Assembly: GCA_028688905.1 (NCBI GenBank)
Contig: JAQTXH010000008.1
Location: 33,156-97,155 of the forward strand
From: Acidiphilium sp.
Lineage (GTDB): Bacteria > Pseudomonadota > Alphaproteobacteria > Acetobacterales > Acetobacteraceae
Direction: 5' to 3'
Length of the DNA: 64,000 nucleotides
The position numbers and the translations under genes are program-made. Positions 9,746 through 18,134 of the stretch are shown in pieces; within the stretch, counting starts at the first letter, position 1, and every line of letters starts with the position of its first letter. The notes beneath the pieces are model-generated. The model did no database searches. It had not been told where the DNA came from and saw only the letters and a program-made list of their open reading frames with translations.

Positions 9746-10776
9746 TCCTGCTTACCCACCTTGTTCAGCCAGTCTCCGAATAGTACAAGATAAGAACATG
9801 GTGTTGTGAGCGGAGGAAATCGATAGCTCGGAATGCGGTACAGTTTCAGCGAGGGTTGAGCGAAGCCGAATTTGATCGATTGTACGGCACGGAGGAGCAA
9901 TGCCGTGCCGTCGTCATCGCGGCGCGGTGGCGCGATGGGTTTTCGTGCCCGATCTGTGGCGGCCGATCGCACAGCGTGGTCAAGACGCGGAACTTGTTTC
10001 AATGCACGAAATGTCGTCGCCAAACCTCGCCGATTGCGGGGACGATTTTTGCCTCGACCAAGTTGCCGCTGCGGACATGGTTTCGCGCGATGTATCATCT
10101 CACCCAGAGCAAACAGGGTATCTCCACGATCGAACTGGGGCGGCGCCTTGGCGTGCGGCAGACCACGGCGTGGATGCTCAAGCACAAGCTCCAGCAGGTG
10201 ATGATGGAGCGCGATGCGCACAAACGCCTGACCGGACGGGTCGAGATCGATGACGCCTACCTCGGTGGCGAGCGCTCCGGCGGCAAGCGTGGGCGAGGAG
10301 CCCCCGGCAAGACCCCTTTCGTCGCGGCGGTCGAGACCACGGCTGAAGGAAAGCCGGTTCGCCTGAAACTGTGGCGGGTGGCCGGGTTCACCGGCCAGGC
10401 GATTTCGCGCTTTGCGTTGAGCGGCCTTGATCCATCTTGTGCCGTGGTCAGCGACGGCCTCGCCTGTTTCAGCCGTGTCACCGATGCCGGGTGTGAACAT
10501 CAAGCGATCCGCACAGGCAGCGGACCTGTCTCGGCACGAAACCCCATTTTCAAATGGGTCAACACCGCCCTTGGGAACATCAAATCCGCGATCACCGGCA
10601 CCTACCGTGCGATCAGCAGCAAGCATGTGCCTCGATACCTCGCCGAGTTCGAGTATCGGTTCAATCGCCGATACGATCTCGCCAGCATGATCCCGCGACT
10701 CGGTTGGGCCTCGGTCCAAACGCCGCCTATGCCATATCGCCTGCTCAAATTGGCTGAGGTTCATGGGTAAGCAGGA
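9746..10776 (+). mobile_element. IS1595-family insertion sequence (ISXO2-like), complete
   Basis: A 1031-base element bounded by 13-base perfect inverted repeats: TCCTGCTTACCCA at 9746-9758 and its complement at 10764-10776. It contains one transposase gene. No clean 8-base target duplication is seen (AATGGAAT left, TGGATTTT right), so one flank has probably been rearranged since insertion. It separates the HEAT pseudogene from an IS21 remnant. A second, truncated copy lies at 16139. Confidence 0.85.
9856..10770 (+). CDS. IS1595-family transposase
   Basis: A 304-residue DDE transposase. The N-terminal zinc ribbon is visible as CPICGG and CTKCRRQTSPIAGT. The helix-turn-helix GISTIELGRRLGVRQTTAW follows, and the catalytic DDE_Tnp_IS1595 core begins with VEIDDAYLGGER. 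The C-terminus has the usual NTALGNIKSAITGTYRA and HVPRYLAEFEYRFNRR blocks. The TTG at 9856 is the first acceptable start, but the in-frame codons just upstream (encoding NAVQFQRG) match the family N-terminus. The true start may therefore be a rare codon near 9823 or have been lost. Otherwise the protein looks intact. Confidence 0.88.
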   Translation: MSEAEFDRLYGTEEQCRAVVIAARWRDGFSCPICGGRSHSVVKTRNLFQCTKCRRQTSPIAGTIFASTKLPLRTWFRAMYHLTQSKQGISTIELGRRLGVRQTTAWMLKHKLQQVMMERDAHKRLTGRVEIDDAYLGGERSGGKRGRGAPGKTPFVAAVETTAEGKPVRLKLWRVAGFTGQAISRFALSGLDPSCAVVSDGLACFSRVTDAGCEHQAIRTGSGPVSARNPIFKWVNTALGNIKSAITGTYRAISSKHVPRYLAEFEYRFNRRYDLASMIPRLGWASVQTPPMPYRLLKLAEVHG

Positions 10777-10871
10777 TGGATTTTGGCCCAGTTGCGCTGA
10801 TGAATTCTGGCCCACCTCCGAGGGTTGGGCAGGCAGTTGCCGCGCGGCAGCCTGGTCCTGCATGTCGCCCA

Positions 10872-11159
10872 TCACGCGTGTCCTTGGCAGGGGGTTGTGA
10901 GCAGCGTGTCGTAATCGGCGACGCTCGGCATCGGCCGGTCGTAACGAGCCAGTTAACCGACATCGATCGGCACCGCCCTGGTCTTGTTCAACCGCGCCTC
11001 GGTCAACAGGTAGCGCACTGCCCCAACGTCGCAGGCCCCGAGCGAGACGGTGGTGGTAATCGCCGTGCGCAACCGGTCCTGGCCAAATTCATGGCCGAGC
11101 AGCAGCACGGTGATCATCGCGTGGGTGCCCAGATGCTCCCACGATGCGAATCGCCGCAT
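10872..11159 (-). pseudogene. IS21-family IstA transposase, C-terminal fragment
   Basis: The minus strand encodes ITTTVSLGACDVGAVRYLL, TEARLNKTRAVPIDVG, a TAA in frame, then LARYDRPMPSVADYDTLL and a TGA at 10872-10874 that overlaps an ATG. This is the typical tail of IstA followed by the istB junction. The catalytic part is absent, and istB is replaced by the IS1595 element, so this is a dead remnant. Confidence 0.6.
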
Positions 11160-12130
11160 CAGGGTATCGAATCCGATTTCGGTCGCGATGGCTCAAGCAC
11201 ACGTGTCCGCCGCCGCGCCTGAGTTGCCACCCCATCACGTAGGGCCCACCGCATCGTTGGAACAACCGCCCTCAGCGCGGATTTGGCTGCTGCGGTTTGC
11301 TGGGGATCGAGCGTGAGCCCATACAGCGCAAGGACGTGATCGGGAAGCACTGTGCTGGCGGCTTGCATCACGTGGTGCATGGGGATGTCTTTGGTCTGTC
11401 CACCCAGAGCCAACTGTAATTTTTCCATGGCCCTATCGGTGGCCGCGTGACTGAGTGGATGACAAGTCATGCTGTGCAGGAGGCGAAGAAGCGCCAGCGG
11501 GCGCGTTCCGCTCGCCATATCGGGTCCGTAGGTCTGTAACGCGGCCAACAATTCGGCCCAGTCGTTGGCCACATCTTTGGCACCGAGAGCCAACGCCACA
11601 CACGCTGTTTCGGCCACGTAGCTGTTTCGCTCACGCATGCTCATGGGGCGCACCAGAGTGTCGTAAGCCATGACACAGCAATAGACCTCGGTAATGTGAA
11701 TGAAAGTCAGCAGATGGGGATCATCGCCGGCGTAGGGTCTTCCGTCCGGGGTTATGCCACGCACCTGGGCGTGGATGGCGCGAACCCGATCGACGGCAGC
11801 CTGGGCCGCGACCGAGGGGCCAAAGGTGGTCGTGGCGATGAACAATGCTGTGCGGTAAATCCGGTGGCGCAGGCTATCGCGTTGATCGGCACTATCCCAC
11901 AAGGCGGTCAGGATCAGGGGGTGCAGGGCTTGCCACGCGAGCGCCGCCATCCCGCCGGTCGTCATTGCGATGAGATCGGCATGCACAAGCCACGTGACCG
12001 ACGCTGGACCGAACCAACCAGGATCACCAACCGGTTCACGAAAATCGAGGGTATTTCCACCGTGGTCACGGGTCGGAACCGAACTGGACGCCAAAACCTG
12101 AAGGGTTGTTGTTGCGGCAGTGGGAGGCAT
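11159..12130 (-). CDS. MpaB-like oxygenase (DUF2236)
   Basis: A 323-residue protein of the MpaB/rubber-oxygenase (Lcp) catalytic family. Visible signatures are GDPGWFGPASVTWLVHADL, a Gly-rich helix start at TTGGMAALAWQALHP, RHRIYRTALFIATTTFG, then AVDRVRAIHAQVRG and LLTFIHITEVYC. In this family His residues in the middle helices ligate heme b; H119 in the IHAQVRG segment is the likely counterpart. The substrate is unknown. Its last bases run into the IS21 remnant, so the extreme C-terminus may be altered. The 366-base region upstream contains repeat segment A. Confidence 0.72.
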   Translation of the reverse strand: MPPTAATTTLQVLASSSVPTRDHGGNTLDFREPVGDPGWFGPASVTWLVHADLIAMTTGGMAALAWQALHPLILTALWDSADQRDSLRHRIYRTALFIATTTFGPSVAAQAAVDRVRAIHAQVRGITPDGRPYAGDDPHLLTFIHITEVYCCVMAYDTLVRPMSMRERNSYVAETACVALALGAKDVANDWAELLAALQTYGPDMASGTRPLALLRLLHSMTCHPLSHAATDRAMEKLQLALGGQTKDIPMHHVMQAASTVLPDHVLALYGLTLDPQQTAAAKSALRAVVPTMRWALRDGVATQARRRTRVLEPSRPKSDSIP

Positions 12131-12254
12131 GAGACCATCATCGTCTAACGATGTGTACAGTAAACTGCAAATTTGAAACTGGGTATCTCGCTTTGCCGGT
12201 TCCGGCTAGCACGATTTTTATTAGGAAACCGCCAAAAAAGCGCCGGGATCGTCT

Positions 12255-12615
12255 CAAGGGGTTGGAAGGCCCAACGGCGCGAAAACATACGGTAAGGACG
12301 GCCAGTTTGGAGCCTTTTCCCGATTTTTCGGCCTCATTTAGTGCTTTCTGATTTGGTACCGTCACGAAATGGCGGTTTATTGCGTGCCATCATGGCGTAC
12401 AAGCGGCTTTGGACGCAATGATGATTATTGAGATGCCGTATTGCACGCAACAAACCGGGGAGCTAACGCGGAGATCACTTTGCGTGCAATACACGCATGC
12501 CGATGGATCCAAGTGGGCAAATGCCAGGATCTTCTCTTTTTGGACGACTGTCAAACATTACGTGCAATACGCTACCGTACGTTTCCGCGCGATTGGGTCT
12601 TCCGCCCCTGGTAGG
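12255..12615. repeat. Diverged intergenic repeat, segment A (with GCGTGCAAT motifs)
   Basis: This segment is recognisably similar to 16870-17305. Shared blocks in the same order are GGAAGGCCCA, TACGGTAAGGA, GTGCTT, CATGGCGT, ATTGCACGCA followed by CAAACCGGGG and GCTAACG, GCGTGCAATAC, and CGTGCAATACGCTACCGT. The words GCGTGCAAT and ATTGCACGC recur in both orientations, like iterons or operator half-sites. It lies just upstream of the coiled-coil/PAAR cluster. Confidence 0.6.
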
Positions 12616-12973
12616 TGGGGCGAACGAGCCGGAGCCGGGCGAGGCGGCGGCCGAGATGTATGACGAGTTGCAGACCGCACAGCGCCGAATTGCAGCGGTC
12701 GAGCGTGAGGTGAACAAATGGCGGATCGAGGTTGAGACGGTAGAGGCGCGTGAGAGGGCGTTGCAGGGCGAGCGGGATGACGCCAGAGTGGCAGAGGCAG
12801 CCGAGCGGGAAAAGAGGCGGATCGCGATTTCGGAAGCCGAAAACTCTGCCCGAGCTGCCCAGGCGGCACAGGAGCGTGCCGAGGCGGCCGAGATTGCTAT
12901 CAAGCAGGCAAAGGCCCTGCCCGGCATCAAGGGACGGCTGATACGCTGGCTGGCCAGCGACGTGCTGAATTGA
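12497..12973 (+). CDS. Coiled-coil protein upstream of PAAR gene
   Basis: A 158-residue frame. Residues 50-140 form a long charged coiled coil (AQRRIAAVEREVNKWRIEVE, then EAEREKRRIAISEAENSAR, AAQERAEAAEIAIKQAK), and the C-terminus ends GIKGRLIRWLASDVLN. The first 40 residues coincide with the 3' end of repeat segment A, so translation may instead start lower, for example at the ATG at 12656. Neither start has a strong ribosome site. Its place directly before a PAAR gene suggests a role in type VI secretion cargo delivery, but I know no family. Confidence 0.5.
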   Translation: MPMDPSGQMPGSSLFGRLSNITCNTLPYVSARLGLPPLVGGANEPEPGEAAAEMYDELQTAQRRIAAVEREVNKWRIEVETVEARERALQGERDDARVAEAAEREKRRIAISEAENSARAAQAAQERAEAAEIAIKQAKALPGIKGRLIRWLASDVLN

Positions 12974-13011
12974 TGCTTTCGCGATGTGCCGAGATCGGTT
13001 AGCGTCGTCTC

Positions 13012-13434
13012 ATGGCCGGAGAAAAGCCCGCAGCGCGGATGACGGACATGCACACTTGCCCGGAAAGCGACGGGCCGGTGCCGCATGTCGGGGGGCCCAT
13101 CCTCACCGGCTCGCCAAATGTGTTCATCGGTGGCTTGCCGGCGGCACGGGTGACCGACAAGGTGACGTGCGTCGGACCACCCGACATGATCGTGATGGGA
13201 TCGCCCACGGTACTGATCAACGGGCTGCCTGCCGCGCGGATGGGCGACCAGACTGCCCATGGCGGGGTGATTGTCGGCGGCCTGGGAACGGTGCTGATCG
13301 GCACGGCCGCCGGACCTGCCCCTCCGCCCTCGGCACGGCGGAGACCTGCCAGTGCCTATGGCACGGCGACGCTTATCTCCGCGCCGATGACGCGGCTCCC
13401 TATCTGGTCCGGCTCAATCCCGATGCAGCGCTGA
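13012..13434 (+). CDS. PAAR-domain protein (type VI secretion spike tip)
   Basis: The frame starts MAGEKPAARMTDMHTCPE and carries the three PAAR repeats: GGPILTGSPNVFIGGLPAAR, then PDMIVMGSPTVLINGLPAAR and GGVIVGGLGTVLIG. His and Cys residues suited to the zinc site are present. PAAR proteins sharpen the VgrG spike and carry effectors. The domain ends near 13316. The last 40 residues are Pro/Arg-rich and overlap the DUF4123 frame, so the original C-terminus was probably lost in a small deletion or frameshift. No VgrG or other T6SS structural gene is in the window. Confidence 0.8.
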   Translation: MAGEKPAARMTDMHTCPESDGPVPHVGGPILTGSPNVFIGGLPAARVTDKVTCVGPPDMIVMGSPTVLINGLPAARMGDQTAHGGVIVGGLGTVLIGTAAGPAPPPSARRRPASAYGTATLISAPMTRLPIWSGSIPMQR

Positions 13435-14099
13435 CTAAACTTCTACTGATCGAAGGAGCGGGGCAGGGCTGGATGCTGCCTTTGCGCACCGAAGCGTCGT
13501 TCGAGGCGTTGCGGTCGCATTGCCGCCGTTTTCCGGAGGCGCGGCTGCCGGATGGGCGGATCGTGCTGTTCCGCTGGTACGACAGCCGGGTGCTGCATGA
13601 CCTGCTTCCGCTGCTCGACATCGAGGAACACCGGGCGCTGTTCGGGCCGATCGCGACGCTGTGGACGGAGGACCCAGCGGGCGAATTGGTCGCGCACCAG
13701 GTGCCGGTGCCGGGTCCGACGATCACCCTGCCGATCGGCCTGTTCCCGATCCGGCCGCCGGTGATGGCGGCGCTGACAGACAGAGCTGAACTGGCGATGG
13801 ATCAGCGGATCGCCGCGTTTCTGAGCAGGGAATTGCCCGAGCGGACCCAGAAGATCGAGTAGCCTCACCTGATCGCATGGATCGGCCGGATGCGCGGCCG
13901 GGCCGCGACCCATGGCGTCATCACCGAGCGCGGGCTGATGAAGTGGATGCTGCTTGGTGTATTCTTAGGCCAGGAGTTTGATGAGGTGCCAGCGATCCGG
14001 GCGGTGCTGGAAAGTCCCGATTTAGAGGGGATTGGCGACGCGCGGATCGAGACGATCTTCCGGGCGGTCACGGCCCGGACGGTGTGGAACTGGGGCTGA
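13330..14099 (+). pseudogene. DUF4123 effector-adaptor protein, headless and with an in-frame TAG
   Basis: From about 13330 the frame reads DAYLRADDAAPYLVRLNPD, then WMLPLRTEASFEALRSHCRR, LPDGRIVLFRWYDSRVLHD and LTDRAELAMDQRIAAFLSRE. This is the DUF4123 fold that acts as chaperone/adaptor for PAAR- or VgrG-linked effectors. There is no start codon near the N-terminus, and about 30 residues of the domain are missing. A TAG at 13860-13862 stops it. The same frame continues after the TAG with RGRAATHGVITERGLMKW, LLGVFLGQEFDEVPAIRAVL and ARIETIFRAVTARTVWNWG, which is the usual C-terminal tail of this family. It is probably a pseudogene. Confidence 0.65.
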
Positions 14100-14102
14100 G
14101 CC

Positions 14103-14369
14103 ATGGGTCCGGTCATAATTCCACTGGAACCGCTGCTTGCCGCGATGGGGGCGTATGTGCTCGGCGAGCTGGGGATCGAGACCACCAAGAAGATGCTCAA
14201 GCACGCTGCCAATGCCGACGAAGCGGGACGGGCGACTGCGGTGGTGCCGGCGGCATCGAGGCGCCGACCTATGCCCGACTTTATTCCGGAGAATGGGTCC
14301 ACCCTACATCTAGTGGGTGTCTGCTTTAACCGGATAGGCATGTATCATTCAATAAGGCAAAAATTATGA
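14103..14369 (+). CDS. Unknown small protein, possible effector remnant
   Basis: An 88-residue frame starting 3 bases after the preceding TGA: MGPVIIPLEPLLAAMGAYVL, then GIETTKKMLKHAANADEAG. The first half looks like a real N-terminus following DUF4123 in the same operon, as effector genes do. The second half changes character, and at 14325-14342 it runs through a copy of the TTAACCGGATAGGCA repeat end. The original gene was therefore probably cut there by an insertion or deletion. I know no function. Confidence 0.4.
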   Translation: MGPVIIPLEPLLAAMGAYVLGELGIETTKKMLKHAANADEAGRATAVVPAASRRRPMPDFIPENGSTLHLVGVCFNRIGMYHSIRQKL

Positions 14370-14809
14370 TATGGTCAGTTACCCCGTTTGTTGGCGTAGA
14401 TAACCTGAAATTCGGCATGTCTCCGTCCGACGTCGAGACAATTATTGGTCGAATAGACCATAAAATCGAGCGTTCTGAGGGATATGTAAACTACTACTAT
14501 CGAGGTCGTGGCCAGCCGATTCTGGGATTCAGAGATGAAAAGCTGATCGACATTACGTTTGGCCGATGGACGGAAGCGCTGTTTTTTGACGGCCTTGATT
14601 ATTTCCAGACACCCCCCGCGATCTTTCTTGATCGAGTGCGCTTGCACGATCCTGATTTAAAAACCGCACTGGCAGGTGACATCATATCGTTTATCTTGGG
14701 AATGGCTTTTGATACTATTGATCTGGGTGAGAGTGATAAGGCCATAACCTTGTTTTCTAGATCTGAAATTGAGGGGTACTGGGAATGCGGTCCTTTCACG
14801 CCGGCCTGA
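14366..14809 (+). CDS. Unknown protein, possible immunity protein
   Basis: A 147-residue acidic protein starting MIWSVTPFVGVDNLKFGM, with SPSDVETIIGRIDHKIE and a Phe/Asp-rich C-terminal half. The opening, in which a short beta strand is followed by a G-x-S-x-x-(D/E)-V motif, resembles small immunity proteins that accompany polymorphic or T6SS toxins. The base composition is clearly lower in GC than its neighbours, as usual for such cargo. The start overlaps the previous frame by 4 bases (ATGA). Family membership was not confirmed. Confidence 0.5.
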   Translation: MIWSVTPFVGVDNLKFGMSPSDVETIIGRIDHKIERSEGYVNYYYRGRGQPILGFRDEKLIDITFGRWTEALFFDGLDYFQTPPAIFLDRVRLHDPDLKTALAGDIISFILGMAFDTIDLGESDKAITLFSRSEIEGYWECGPFTPA

Positions 14810-15059
14810 GGCCGTCGCTGCTTGCTGTAGGCACCGTAATAGCCCGTTTTAGTCGCAGAATTCGAAATTATGGAAAGCGCCGCGTAGTCGCGGGGAAGTC
14901 ACCGTATAGTTCCGGATGCGGGGATGGCACCAGCCGGTAGTCACAGGCGCGCGGAGACCGGTCAATGCGGGTGGCGGGAGGTGTCCCATAGCTGTTTCAA
15001 TACTTTCCAAAGGCCTCAGAGATAATCACGGAAACGCCGTCGCATCGGACCTCGGGAAA

Positions 15060-15350
15060 TCACGGGGTCACCTCACCCCGGTCGCGGGCGCCATGCCAGA
15101 CGCGGATAATTCGGATGATTTGAGCGGAGGGGTCGATCCGATAGACAATGAGATATGGCCGGACCGCGACCAGCTCCCGTGTACCCTGAGCTAATCCCGG
15201 ACGGCCCCTATGCGGAAATGATGCCAGACTATCGCCCGCGATCAGGAGTTCCTGGGCCATACGCGTTGCGGCAAGCGGGTTCTCTGTCGCGATGTGGCGG
15301 GCGATCGACGTCACATCGTGCCGGGTCGATGCCAGCCATCGGGCGATCAC
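15060..15350 (-). CDS. ParE/RelE-type toxin
   Basis: A 96-residue basic protein with the ParE pattern: MIARWLASTRHDVTSIARHI, ENPLAATRMAQELLIAGDSL, FPHRGRPG, then TRELVAVRPYLIVYRI and IIRVWHGARDR. ParE toxins poison gyrase, while RelE relatives cut mRNA; the conserved tail fits either. The start overlaps the antitoxin stop by 4 bases (ATGA), the normal antitoxin-first order. It probably stabilises the plasmid. Confidence 0.85.
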   Translation of the reverse strand: MIARWLASTRHDVTSIARHIATENPLAATRMAQELLIAGDSLASFPHRGRPGLAQGTRELVAVRPYLIVYRIDPSAQIIRIIRVWHGARDRGEVTP

Positions 15351-15529
15351 GGGTCGCGTAAATCCGGAGGTGGTGCGTTAAAATCCCCGTGAGCAAGCCG
15401 CAGCAGCCAAGCCCGCATATCTTCATGCGTCACATAGCGCTGGTCGACTTCCGCTTCGGCCACTGCGGCTTCGAGCAACTGCCGTTCGGCTTCGAGTTCG
15501 TGGTCAATCTGAGCGGCTGGGTGGTTCAT
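15347..15529 (-). CDS. Antitoxin partner of the ParE-type toxin
   Basis: A 60-residue acidic protein: MNHPAAQIDHELEAERQLLE, then AAVAEAEVDQRYVTHEDMRA and WLLRLAHGDFNAPPP. The sequence VTHEDMRAWL is typical of antitoxins paired with ParE toxins in alphaproteobacteria, in which the C-terminal part wraps the toxin. It is the first gene of the pair and overlaps the toxin by 4 bases. The N-terminus is short for a ribbon-helix-helix, so DNA binding is uncertain. Confidence 0.75.
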   Translation of the reverse strand: MNHPAAQIDHELEAERQLLEAAVAEAEVDQRYVTHEDMRAWLLRLAHGDFNAPPPDLRDP

Positions 15530-15547
15530 TTGGTCAAATCCTCTGGA

Positions 15548-16138
15548 TCAGAGTGTTCGTTCGCTGGGCGGCGATGTCAAGCGAAACCGCGCCCGAATGA
15601 TGGTTTGTCGGCTGGTTGCGTACTCGCGGGCCAGTGCCGAGACGGAACTTCCAGCGTCAAGCCGAGCGACAATCTGCCGTTTCTGCTCTTCGTTTAGGCT
15701 TGCCGGACGCCCGAGAGCCTTTCCGGTGCTGCGTGCCCGGCTCAATCCAGCCTGTGTGCGCTCGACCAGAAGATCGCGTTCGAATTCGGCGACGGCCGCG
15801 ATGACCTGCATGGTCATCCGGCCAGCCGAGCTGGTCAGGTCGACCCCGCCCAATGCAAGACAGTGAACCCGGACGCCGATCGCCGCCAGCACATCGACCG
15901 TGGTGCGAACAACCATGGCATTACGACCGAGGCGGTCGAGTTTGGTGACGACGAGAACGTCATCAGCTTCCAATCGATCGACCAGACGCCGGAAAGCCGG
16001 CCTCTGCATCGCCGGCGCACTGCCCGAGATGGTCTCGGTGATGATCCGGCTCGACTGAACGGTGAAACCAGCGGCCTTCACCTCGGCAACCTGGTTCTCT
16101 GTCGTCTGGCCGGTGGTGGAGACGCGGGTATAGAGGAA
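15548..16138 (-). pseudogene. Serine recombinase (resolvase/invertase), start removed by an IS
   Basis: The frame encodes FLYTRVSTTGQTTENQVAEV (catalytic Ser in TRVS), AAGFTVQSSRIITETISGS, LVVTKLDRLGRNAMV and AEFERDLLVERTQAGLSRA, then a C-terminal helix-turn-helix (GSSVSALAREYATSRQTII). The IS1595 remnant begins exactly where the first codons should be, so the native ATG is gone. The first available start is the GTG at 16079-16081, which gives 177 residues without the catalytic serine. As it stands it is inactive unless expressed from the IS side. It may have been the resolvase of a lost transposon or of the plasmid. Confidence 0.8.
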
Positions 16139-16424
16139 CCTGCTTACCCATGAACCTCAGCCAATTTGAGCAGGCGATATGGCATAGGCGGCGTTTGGAC
16201 CGAGGCCCAACCGAGTCGCGGGATCATGCTGGCGAGATCGTATCGGCGATTGAACCGATACTCGAACTCGGCGAGGTATCGAGGCACATGCTTGCTGCTG
16301 ATCGCACGGTAGGTGCCGGTGATCGCGGATTTGATGTTCCCAAGGGCGGTGTTGACCCATTTGAAAATGGGGTTTCGTGCCGAGGCAGATCCGCTGCCTG
16401 TGCGGGTCGCTTGATGTTCACAAT
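16139..16424 (-). mobile_element. IS1595-family remnant (3' third of the element)
   Basis: The terminal repeat CCTGCTTACCCA at 16139-16150 and the adjacent minus-strand frame match 10494-10776 of the complete copy almost base for base. The match includes NPIFKWVNTALGNIKSAITG and the tail LLKLAEVHG. Similarity stops near 16424, so the transposase N-terminus and left end are missing. It inserted at the start of the recombinase and is fused on the other side to a penicillin-binding-protein tail. Confidence 0.8.
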
Positions 16425-16723
16425 CCTCGCCGGTGCGGCATCCGCCGGTATTGCTCACCATGACGCCGCATACCCAGTTCACATTGCAGTTCCCGCCGCC
16501 CGACGCATCCCTGCCGGGGAACCTTCCGGTCCACCTGCGTGCGATCGGCGGCAACCGACCCTTGCGCTTCATGATCGACGACCGTTTGCTCCTCTCGATC
16601 CCCGCCTTGCGCAGCGTGACCTGGCAGCCCCCCGGTCCCGGCTACTACCATCTGATTGTCCTCGACACTCAGGGACAAGCCATCAGCCGCACCCTCCACG
16701 TCATCGGGCCGGGGCAGCGATAG
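16425..16723 (+). pseudogene. C-terminal domain of penicillin-binding protein 1C (fragment)
   Basis: The frame reads TPHTQFTLQFPPPDASLPG, NLPVHLRAIGGNRPLRFMID, then LRSVTWQPPGPGYYHLIVLD and AISRTLHVIGPGQR. This is the small beta-rich BiPBP_C domain that ends PbpC proteins. The transglycosylase and transpeptidase domains are absent; the IS remnant replaces them. An ATG at 16433 could start a 96-residue peptide, but it would include IS-junction sequence and no signal peptide. It is chromosomal debris captured by recombination. Confidence 0.6.
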
Positions 16724-16869
16724 ACCGACGAGCATTCGCACTTTCGGAATTACTGACTTTCCTGGTCACTGACCAGCGCCCGCCAGCATTCGCGTTTCAA
16801 CGACCGGCACCCGGAGATGACTGCGGCGGCTCCGGTTTTCCGGAAAGGTGGCTAGTTCAGTGAAGGGGC

Positions 16870-17305
16870 GTGTGGGGGCGGAAGGCCCATCTGAACGAAA
16901 GCGTACGGTAAGGAAGGCGTCTGAGACGCATTTTGCCCTTCGAAGTGCTTATTTCGGGGAGTTTTAGTCCAGTTCCGCGATGAACTCCCTATTTATTACA
17001 TGCAATCATGGCGTGCAATCTGGAATGCACGCAGGATTGGTTATTGAGAGGCTATATTGCACGCAGCAAACCGGGGGGCTAACGTGGGGGATGACCCGGC
17101 GTGCAATACAGGCAGCAAGGACTAGCCGTTGCGGGAAGCAGTGGTGTTGCCCGCCGCCAGTCCGCCCCTGCGACATTGCGTGCAATGCGCTACCATGCAG
17201 TTTTACGCTGTTGGGCCTTCCGCACCAAACCCTCGCTAACCCGCCCCTCAACATTGCTTCCAATACCGCTACCGTGCAAAATTGCACCGCTGGGCCTTCC
17301 ACTCC
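16870..17305. repeat. Diverged intergenic repeat, segment B (with GCGTGCAAT motifs)
   Basis: The counterpart of segment A at 12255-12615. It contains GGAAGGCCCA, TACGGTAAGGA, CATGGCGTGCAAT, ATTGCACGCAGCAAACCGGG, GCGTGCAATACA and ACATTGCGTGCAATGCGCTA. A further degenerate repeat of the last block (ACATTGCTTCCAATACCGCT) adds a third copy of that sub-unit before the glycosyltransferase start. No open frame is shared with segment A over its full length, so it looks regulatory or MITE-like rather than coding. 16724-16869 holds nothing recognisable. Confidence 0.6.
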
Positions 17306-17317
17306 GAGCAGCAATCA

Positions 17318-18016
17318 ATGATTCCGCGCCTGATCCATCAACTGTGGATTGATCCGCACGCGCCAGCGCCCGATAGCCCGCAACGCCATCGTTACCAGAA
17401 ACCTCCCGTTCCTCCCGATGTTCAGGAGAATTGCGCGTCCTGGTCCACTCAGCATCCCACCTTCAATTACAGACTTTGGTCGCTCGATGACATTTCGAAT
17501 TTGACGCCGCTTTCCGATCATCCGGAACTTCGGGCAGCGCTGCTGAATTGTCGATTTCCGGCGATGCAGGCTGATTTGGCGCGTCTCTTTCTCCTCGAAT
17601 TGTTCGGGGGCTTTTGGATAGACCTCAAACTATTCGCTCTGCAGCCGATTACCGATGAACTGATCGACTACGATTTGGTTGTCACGGAGCATTTTCCCAA
17701 GGAAAACCTGCGGGAGCCAAATGGTTTTCTGATCAACAGCTTCATCGGTGCGAGGCCCTACCATCCATGCATCAGCCACGCTCTCGATGAGGCTCTTCAC
17801 AATGTTTTCGGCCGAAAACAAGGCTCGATATTTTATGTCGCTGGCGGCCCGGTTCTTTAGAACGCCATAAAACGCGGGGCCAAGGCGGCTGCGCATAAAA
17901 TGCTGCCACATAAATCCACCTGGAACCACCGGTTCGAAATCCGCGGCGGTTCGTACAACAATAATGGCATGCACTGGTCAGAGCGCCAGGAACGCGAACC
18001 TGCCTATGTAGCTTGA
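17318..18016 (+). pseudogene. Glycosyltransferase with DXD-type fold, interrupted by in-frame TAG
   Basis: The ATG at 17318 starts IPRLIHQLWIDPHAPAP, followed by YQKPPVPPDVQENCASW, AMQADLARLFLLELFGGFWI and DLKLFALQP. This is the Gly_transf_sug fold (OCH1/TcdB-like), except that the second Asp of the DXD motif is replaced (DLK). The frame reaches VAGGPVL and a TAG at 17858-17860. It continues in the same frame as NAIKRGAKAAAHKMLPHKST, FEIRGGSYNNNGMHWSERQE and REPAYVA to TGA at 18014-18016, a normal family C-terminus. A single nonsense mutation, or amber readthrough, is the only defect. Full length would be 232 residues. Confidence 0.75.
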
Positions 18017-18134
18017 CGCAAAAATGACACGGACACGCTCGCCACAAAATACAATCTAAAAGAGCTAACGTTTCAATTGACACACGTAAAGGTTGTTTGT
18101 ATCCTCTGGGGTAGTTTCTCAGAGAGGGTCGTTT

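Noticed and set aside
9565..10875. Long minus-strand frame of 436 codons
   Set aside because: It lies opposite the IS1595 transposase and HEAT pseudogene and has the biased composition of an antisense shadow.
16980..17321. Plus-strand frame of 113 codons over repeat segment B
   Set aside because: Only a short part resembles the N-terminus of the 12497 frame; the similarity follows the DNA repeat, not a protein.
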